Shown in pieces: positions 32,531 to 37,189 of a stretch of 37,189 bases of DNA (positions are counted from its first letter, which is position 1; the number at the start of each line of letters is the position of its first letter). The stretch covers positions 1 to 37,189 of the forward strand of contig JAUQPY010000005.1 of NCBI GenBank assembly GCA_030550115.1, given 5' to 3'. Both the position numbers and the translations under genes were made by a program. The DNA is from Microcaldota archaeon. GTDB lineage: Archaea; Micrarchaeota; Micrarchaeia; Anstonellales; J096. The notes under the pieces were generated by a model, which made no database searches, was not told the DNA's origin, and was given only the letters and a program-made list of their open reading frames with translations.

Positions 32531-32904
32531 TGGATCTATACAAAGATGATTTTATAGCCATCTACAAGAACCCAATGAAATATGGTAAGTTAGATCATTA
32601 TACCCATGTATTAGAAGGTAATAATGGGAGCTGTGGAGATAATATTAAGATATATCTTAAAATCGATGATCAAGGTAAAATAGAAAGGGTTAGTTTTGAG
32701 GGCCATGGGTGTGTTATAAGTATTGTATCTACATCGTTATTACTTAGTTATCTGGAAGGCAAGCATGTGGATTTGCTGAAAGAATTAGGAGAGCAGGACA
32801 TGTATGAGCTAGTTGGAATAGATCTATCTGATAATCCATCCAGAAAAAAATGTATGATGTTAGCATTAGATACTCTTAAAAAATTAACATCCCCACACCC
32901 CTAA
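32527..32904 (+). CDS. sufU: SufU/IscU-type Fe-S scaffold or sulfur acceptor
   Basis: A 125-aa IscU-fold protein. Ligands C36 and D38 (GSCGD), C62 (GHGCVIS) and C109 (RKKCM) match the SufU/IscU cluster or zinc site. Lacking the LPPVK motif for HscA binding and placed directly after sufS, it fits SufU, the zinc-dependent sulfur acceptor from SufS. It converges on the nuclease gene with a 21-base overlap. Confidence 0.9.
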   Translation: MMDLYKDDFIAIYKNPMKYGKLDHYTHVLEGNNGSCGDNIKIYLKIDDQGKIERVSFEGHGCVISIVSTSLLLSYLEGKHVDLLKELGEQDMYELVGIDLSDNPSRKKCMMLALDTLKKLTSPHP

Positions 32905-33474
32905 TCGATTTGCCCTAGCATAATTCTCATTTCTGAGACATTCTTCAGCTATTCTAATTAATTCAGGATGTTCTAGTCTATGAATTGAATCATATCTATA
33001 GAAACAGAATGCTAATCCCTCTCTTACCATATTCAAGCCAATTATCGACATGTTACTATCCAAAAATATACCTAAAATTCTATCGTATTTATCTCTGGGG
33101 ATTGTAGTTCCAACTTTAGGAATCTTTATAGTATAAACTGTTCTATTTAGATATTCATAAGCTCTGATTCCAAAGATACGCATACAATTTGGATCCAAAT
33201 TATAGCCTAACCACCTATCTTTCTGATTAGTGGTTTTCTCTGGAGAATCAATAAATAGCTCTCTGTAGGTTATATTCTTATATTCTATCGTGTCCCCATC
33301 TATGACCCTTCTAGTTTGATCTAATAGAATTAGTTCGTATGAATCTACTGAATCGTTATAGTTTCTATCTATTAAAAAGATCCGATTTGAAAATATAATA
33401 GTCAATACCAGGAGGACCACTGAGGAATAAAATAACAAAGATACCAGAGAATAGTATTTGGACTTTCGCGACAT
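32884..33474 (-). CDS. Membrane-anchored thermonuclease (SNase-like)
   Basis: A 196-aa protein with an N-terminal membrane anchor (about 8-30) and a staphylococcal-nuclease-like domain. RRVIDGDTI (55-63) supplies the calcium aspartate D60, YRELFIDSPE (70-79) the catalytic R71, D76 and E79, and DKYDRIL (128-134) the second arginine R132, so the active site appears complete. The domain should face outside, where it could degrade DNA or RNA to nucleotides for uptake or defence. Four cysteines may form disulfides. It is the second gene after the 211-aa protein, five bases apart. Confidence 0.88.
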   Translation of the reverse strand: MSRKSKYYSLVSLLFYSSVVLLVLTIIFSNRIFLIDRNYNDSVDSYELILLDQTRRVIDGDTIEYKNITYRELFIDSPEKTTNQKDRWLGYNLDPNCMRIFGIRAYEYLNRTVYTIKIPKVGTTIPRDKYDRILGIFLDSNMSIIGLNMVREGLAFCFYRYDSIHRLEHPELIRIAEECLRNENYARANRLGVWGC

Positions 33475-33479
33475 TCTCT

Positions 33480-34115
33480 CTATCTACTCATCAAGAGTTT
33501 TATATTAATATTCTGAGGTTCTATATACAATACCCAATTATCTACAGACATATATAATCTGTTATCTTGATCCAAGCCAATAGGTTTGGGAAATGATTCG
33601 AAATAATTCAACCATCTATCTAATTGCACTATTCTCTCTGTATTCTTGAAGGTTAAGACCCCACTATCTATCGGATCTATGAACACTCCAAACCCAAGTT
33701 CATCCAGATATATAGGGAGATTGTTTTTGTAATTTCTACTTACTAAATCTGTAGCCTGCTTTAGATTATCTAATAGATATCTGGTGCTGGTAAAAGATAT
33801 GTAGATATAAGGAAATTGTCCCTCTTTTAAATCATAGGGGAATAGGGCCCCTAGTTCAAAAGGTTGTCTAAATACTTCTACCAGTATCCCAATATCCTCT
33901 CCCTCTTCTTGAAAAGTTCTGCGCTCGTAATTTGTGTCATGTAGAACTTTGCTTGGATCTAGTTGAATTTTTATTATAAATGTACCCCAGCTTATTTTAA
34001 ATCTATTCGATATTTCATTCAAATCTTTAGCAACTTTATCTCTTACATAATCTTTCAATCCATTAACATATTCAATCTCTATATACGCAGGAGGGGTGGT
34101 TTTAGTTACTTTCAT
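33480..34115 (-). CDS. Unknown 211-aa protein, operon with thermonuclease
   Basis: Not recognised: a mixed alpha/beta cytosolic-looking protein without signal peptide. I start it at the ATG at 34115 (MKVTKTTPPAYIE) since the promoter box is centred 25.5 bases before it; an in-frame ATG at 34214 would add a run of AT-rich hydrophobic codons and lies upstream of that box. Five bases separate it from the nuclease gene. Confidence 0.7.
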   Translation of the reverse strand: MKVTKTTPPAYIEIEYVNGLKDYVRDKVAKDLNEISNRFKISWGTFIIKIQLDPSKVLHDTNYERRTFQEEGEDIGILVEVFRQPFELGALFPYDLKEGQFPYIYISFTSTRYLLDNLKQATDLVSRNYKNNLPIYLDELGFGVFIDPIDSGVLTFKNTERIVQLDRWLNYFESFPKPIGLDQDNRLYMSVDNWVLYIEPQNINIKLLMSR

Positions 34116-34136
34116 ATAAAAATATACCAGGCATAG

Positions 34137-34145
34137 TTTTAAAAA
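34137..34145. promoter_or_regulatory. Shared bidirectional T/A promoter box
   Basis: TTTTAAAAA is centred 25.5 bases from the ATG at 34115 and 24.5 bases from the ATG at 34165. Confidence 0.6.
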
Positions 34146-34164
34146 TATAAATTTCTTTATATTA

Positions 34165-34290
34165 ATGATGATAAAGCAGAAATTTATAAAGATCAAACAA
34201 GGTATAATAGTCAAGAATTACATACTGGGCATTCCTTATGATGAGAAGAAAGTATATGTATTGAATGATGCAAATCTAGATAGAGATTAA
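34165..34290 (+). CDS. Possible 41-aa peptide
   Basis: Reads MMIKQKFIKIKQGI at the start and ends LNDANLDRD before TAA at 34288. The promoter box placement is exactly that of proven genes, and its stop overlaps the stop of the ATPase gene on the opposite strand, as convergent genes in this window do. No family known. It is a short frame in AT-rich DNA, so it could be a chance reading of a promoter-driven transcript. Confidence 0.45.
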   Translation: MMIKQKFIKIKQGIIVKNYILGIPYDEKKVYVLNDANLDRD

Positions 34291-36566
34291 CCACTCTGCT
34301 GTTTTAATAGTTTCAGTTCTAGTTCTACCATTGAAGGGAATGTAGAGTCAAATATCTTCTGAGCCTCACCGAAATCAATCTCTCCAAACTCCTGTTCCAT
34401 ATCATATAGAATTTTATTTGCAAAATTATTTGCCTTTAGGTAGAAGTCTAGTTTCATCAGCTCCTTATTATCTAGATCGACCGCTGTCCTATATACTCTA
34501 TATATTATATAACCTTTGTAGAAAGCTTGTAGTATTAGATCTTCAGGTTTCAATCCATTATCATCAGCTCTTCTCTGTATTGTTGGAGGTATAAATAATA
34601 AATCTAGCTCCTTAGCTAACTTTGATATATCCAAATTCTTCCAATCTTTCATGTTAGCTTCTGGATTTTTAATGAATTGTGCCTTTAGAACAGTTGAATC
34701 TATATTATTTCCTCGCTCTAATTCGAATATTTTTTCGAACTTTTTCTCCTTTCGATTACTCTCGTATTCAAATCCAACCAATCTGTAGGTTCTACCTCTT
34801 CTGCTGTATCTAATTTTCTTCAAAAATGTATATCTATCAGTGGCAAACATAGAACTAGAAGGAATACCAAACACCAATTCCAATCTGTCTCTGATATCTG
34901 CCAAACTCTCTGCATGCAGATTATACAGAAGGAAAACTCCAGGCTGTGTATTCAGAAGATTTATAATTCCTTGCACATTTGATTTGGATCTTACTTCATT
35001 TATTATAAGAGCAGCATCTCCCATTCTGAGTAAAGCATTAGCCATAGCTACTAAATCCAACTCAGCTAAATCTCTGTTTAGATGCTCCATATCCAAAGAT
35101 GCTATTTTTGCAGCTCCTATATGGAAACCTCTCTTTCTATAAGCTCTTACAGGAATCTCCCAGATATCTTGGACAGGAATAATTCTTCTCCTTGTGCCTA
35201 TGGCAGCTATCTTTGCAGCAGTGAATGAAGTCTTACCAACACCTTTAACTCCAAGTACAGCCTCTGATGATCCATATGTTACCAGAACATCATCATAACC
35301 AGCGAATAGTGGAGTCATTGATTGATAATAGAGATACTGTGCATAGGTAAATGGTTCTTCAGACATAAGTCTCAGAGCTCCTTGTAACTCTCCAAATGTA
35401 GCTGGGGGCCTCTGCAGGTGGCATCTCATAGCAGCTCTTGAACTGACAATATCTACTACAGGAGAATTAGAATCGAATTTCTTACCTCTTTCTGATAGAA
35501 CCATATTCTTGAAAGCTCTTTCTAGTTGTTCTCTGTTGTATCTGTAAAGAGTATGTGTAATTCCAAATTCTCTATGATCCAGATATATTGGAGAGTTTTC
35601 ACTATCAATATAAATATCAGTGACATTATCTCTATCCAGAGCTATATTCTCTATAGGAGTTCCAAAACCAATTACCCATGAGGCAGCGTCTCTTGCCATG
35701 AGTAATGCTTGCCTCGGAGTTATGGATATATTTCTGATTAGAGCTGCTTCTAAGAAGATTTGCTTATATTCATTTATTTTATAGTTGTATAATATATTGT
35801 AATCTTGATTTAGGAAATTTTCCTTGAGTTGATTGAGTATTAATTCTCTGAGTAGATTTTTCAGCTCTAGAGGTAACTCTTCCAATTCAGGTTGTCTTAT
35901 ATCATATATAAATATATCCTTCTCTGGAATCTCATAGATCTGAACTCTGACACCATATGGTAGTGAGTAACTACCCTCTCTCCTTGTAACTTTAACCGCA
36001 TCTGAAGGAATATCTAATACTACTAGATCGATATAGCTCAGTGTACTTAAGTTAACCAGACTTAAGAATGCCTCTTTAACCCCTCCTCTACTAATCACCA
36101 AGTTATAGAATTTTGTGGATTTGAGTCGATTTATTACGTATTTGATGGTGTTAAAAAAGGTTTCATAACTCTTCATCATACTTGCTCTATCAGGAGGAGG
36201 TTCTCTGTATGATTCTAGAAATCTTATGGCCTCTACAGGATTGGTATATGCAGTGTTCAGGAATCTCTTAAAAACTTCCATACGCCTTGTATACATACCA
36301 TCTCTAGGATCTCCATATATATCCTTCTTTAAATATAATCCTTCCATCTCCCCTAATACTCTTGCATATTCTACTAGAATTTGAGTAGCTTCTTTGGTTA
36401 GTGTGTATGTAATCTCTTCTTCATATATTATCTGTTCAACTTCATGATCCTGAACAAAGCTTACTAGATTCTTCAAATGATAATTAAGAAATTCGGTCGA
36501 TCCGAATTCGAATGAGGCTTTAGATAGATCAACATATGCCTTCTTCCCCTGTGCAAATAGTTCCAT
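34287..36566 (-). CDS. Type II/IV secretion-system ATPase (archaeal pilus or GspE/TadA type)
   Basis: A 759-aa secretion ATPase. The core (about 280-620) has Walker A GVKGVGKT (439-446), an Asp-box-like region VQDIWEIPVR (465-474), Walker B GDAALIINEVR (516-526) and the His-box segment LYNLHAES (547-554, H551). The N-terminal 280 residues and the C-terminal 140 go beyond the usual FlaI/GspE2 length of about 500-600. A membrane partner of the TadC/FlaJ type is not visible nearby. It would power a pilus, archaellum-like filament or surface secretion. It has its own promoter box, shared with tRNA-Gly. Confidence 0.9.
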   Translation of the reverse strand: MELFAQGKKAYVDLSKASFEFGSTEFLNYHLKNLVSFVQDHEVEQIIYEEEITYTLTKEATQILVEYARVLGEMEGLYLKKDIYGDPRDGMYTRRMEVFKRFLNTAYTNPVEAIRFLESYREPPPDRASMMKSYETFFNTIKYVINRLKSTKFYNLVISRGGVKEAFLSLVNLSTLSYIDLVVLDIPSDAVKVTRREGSYSLPYGVRVQIYEIPEKDIFIYDIRQPELEELPLELKNLLRELILNQLKENFLNQDYNILYNYKINEYKQIFLEAALIRNISITPRQALLMARDAASWVIGFGTPIENIALDRDNVTDIYIDSENSPIYLDHREFGITHTLYRYNREQLERAFKNMVLSERGKKFDSNSPVVDIVSSRAAMRCHLQRPPATFGELQGALRLMSEEPFTYAQYLYYQSMTPLFAGYDDVLVTYGSSEAVLGVKGVGKTSFTAAKIAAIGTRRRIIPVQDIWEIPVRAYRKRGFHIGAAKIASLDMEHLNRDLAELDLVAMANALLRMGDAALIINEVRSKSNVQGIINLLNTQPGVFLLYNLHAESLADIRDRLELVFGIPSSSMFATDRYTFLKKIRYSRRGRTYRLVGFEYESNRKEKKFEKIFELERGNNIDSTVLKAQFIKNPEANMKDWKNLDISKLAKELDLLFIPPTIQRRADDNGLKPEDLILQAFYKGYIIYRVYRTAVDLDNKELMKLDFYLKANNFANKILYDMEQEFGEIDFGEAQKIFDSTFPSMVELELKLLKQQSG

Positions 36567-36588
36567 AATATGTTTATGAACATATCTA

Positions 36589-36598
36589 TTTTTAAAAA
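36589..36598. promoter_or_regulatory. Shared bidirectional T/A promoter box (ATPase and tRNA-Gly)
   Basis: TTTTTAAAAA is centred about 27 bases from the ATPase ATG (36566) and 28 from the mature tRNA 5' end (36622), implying a pre-tRNA leader of two or three bases. Confidence 0.6.
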
Positions 36599-36621
36599 AT
36601 TTCTATTCTAATTAAAAATGA

Positions 36622-36692
36622 GCGGCCATAGTCTAGTGGTAGGATGTCAGCTTGCCAAGCTGAAGACCCGGGTTCGAATCCCGGTGGCCGCA
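36622..36692 (+). tRNA. tRNA-Gly (anticodon GCC)
   Basis: Acceptor stem GCGGCCA/TGGCCGC, anticodon stem CAGC/GCTG with loop TTGCCAA (anticodon GCC), and T arm CCGGG-TTCGAAT-CCCGG form a normal cloverleaf. The discriminator is A at 36692 and the 3' CCA is not encoded. No intron or split-gene feature is visible. Confidence 0.95.
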
Positions 36693-36850
36693 TAGCAACA
36701 ACATGTTTCGATAGAAAAACATTTCAATGATCATATATTTAAACCCACAGATTAATATTCGCAATATCTCATAAATAGGGCCTAAATCCTTAATATTATT
36801 ATGGGTATTATTATTCTATTATCACGAGTTAAACCTACTTAATCTGCTGG
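36693..36850. other. Intergenic region after tRNA-Gly, nothing recognised
   Basis: Very AT-rich spacer. A TTTAAA-like box near 36729-36735 and a 13-codon frame at 36799-36840 are present but neither can be tied to a gene. Confidence 0.4.
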
Positions 36851-36858
36851 TTTTTAAA
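36851..36858 (+). promoter_or_regulatory. TATA box of the right-edge secreted protein
   Basis: TTTTTAAA, core centre near 36855. The spacing rule seen elsewhere puts the transcript start at the ATG at 36880, which is out of frame with the downstream secreted protein. Confidence 0.55.
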
Positions 36859-36905
36859 TTTATTCCTTATCAGACATATATGCACCACTAATCTTAGGTT
36901 TATTG

Positions 36906-37189
36906 ATGGTGTTAAGTAGTGCTCAATGGGATGTGCTTGTAATGTGGAATAAGACTTTCCATGGTGGTTATGGATGGGATAGAGGGTATTCCATAACCAA
37001 ATCAGATGATGGAGGATATGTGATAGTAGGGTGGAGTTATCAAGGTACAAATTATAGTGATTTCTGGATTATTAAATTCTATGAGTATATATATGATGTA
37101 AGGGGTAATTTCAGTTCGAATGTGAGTAATAATGATTATTGGATTAATCTAACATTAGATAGTGCAATATCTTGGAATGTTACATTGGT
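36906..37189 (+). CDS. Secreted surface protein, 5' part, probable frameshift at start
   Basis: Cut by the window edge. The open frame encodes WDVLVMWNKTFHGGYGWDRG, then a repeat unit with SDDGGYVIVGWS and DFWIIKF, typical of secreted archaeal beta-propeller-like repeats (DDGGY-x-x-x-G ... DFW-I-K), plus several sequons. Just upstream in the same frame lies a signal-peptide core (PLILGLLMVLSSAQ), but its only in-frame initiators are the TTG at 36903 and ATG at 36906, which would cut that core. The promoter instead points to the ATG at 36880, which reads three codons to a stop in another frame. Adding one base between the two would give a perfect signal peptide. It may be a frameshifted gene or a sequencing error. 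Confidence 0.6.
   Translation, partial: MVLSSAQWDVLVMWNKTFHGGYGWDRGYSITKSDDGGYVIVGWSYQGTNYSDFWIIKFYEYIYDVRGNFSSNVSNNDYWINLTLDSAISWNVTL

Noticed and set aside
34116-34214. N-terminal extension of the 211-aa protein with a hydrophobic stretch
   Set aside because: It would run through the shared promoter box; the codons are simple AT-rich sequence and the ATG at 34115 fits the promoter spacing.
36835-37050. Minus-strand 71-aa frame at the right edge
   Set aside because: Antisense of the secreted-protein frame, which shows clear repeat motifs on the plus strand.

Overview
The window is a gene-dense, AT-rich piece of an archaeal chromosome. Archaeal markers are the small subunit of DNA polymerase D, a proteasome alpha subunit, an Sm-like protein, a KH-type ribosome assembly factor, archease, KEOPS Pcc1, Elp3, Dph2, aCPSF2, an archaeal 7S (SRP) RNA and two box C/D guide RNAs. 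PolD argues against Crenarchaeota. Strong AT bias, GC-rich structured RNAs, box C/D sRNAs, tight packing and many unrecognised membrane proteins suggest a small-genome thermophile, perhaps a DPANN lineage such as Nanobdellota (Nanoarchaeota). That placement is inference.

Layout. 1-276: apparently gene-free, with hairpins. 277-2078 (minus): tRNA-Val(UAC), polD small subunit, UPF0147 protein. 2142-8319 (plus): a Pno1-type KH protein inside an operon of three unrecognised proteins, an XRE regulator, LSm, endonuclease III, the SRP RNA, a Nudix hydrolase, a HEAT/OB-like protein and a CoA-binding protein. 8331-13775 (minus): a Lon-like AAA+ ATPase lacking a protease domain, an unknown membrane protein, Pcc1, a PH-domain membrane protein, a box C/D sRNA forming the leader of aCPSF2, a site-2 protease and a small unknown protein. 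13823-20489: M24 peptidase, archease-ScpB-ScpA, a second C/D sRNA, M42 aminopeptidase, Elp3, an MsrQ-like haem protein and Dph2. 20538-27855: a plus-strand operon (56-aa protein, DUF2070 membrane protein, unknown 311-aa protein, exported Lon-fold Ser/Lys protease, coiled-coil protein) converging on two exported membrane proteins. 27907-36566: proteasome alpha plus a branched-chain aminotransferase-like protein, Mut7-C protein and sugar nucleotidyltransferase, sufC-sufS-sufU, a membrane-anchored nuclease and a type II/IV secretion ATPase. 36622-36692: tRNA-Gly(GCC). The right edge cuts a secreted protein whose start looks frameshifted.

Expression signals are unusually regular. Nearly every transcription unit has a palindromic T/A box (TTTAAA core) centred about 25 bases before the start codon or RNA 5' end, implying mostly leaderless mRNAs. 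Several divergent pairs share one box placed midway between their starts. Where there is a leader, a GGTGAT-like Shine-Dalgarno is seen (UPF0147, LSm, Nudix, aCPSF2). Internal operon genes mostly overlap by ATGA or GTGA.

The strongest second-look items are the two box C/D sRNAs, one ending directly on the ribosome binding site of the RNase aCPSF2; the membrane-protease cluster at 20.5-27.9 kb; the protease-less Lon-like ATPase with a zinc ribbon; and the out-of-frame start of the secreted protein at the right edge.
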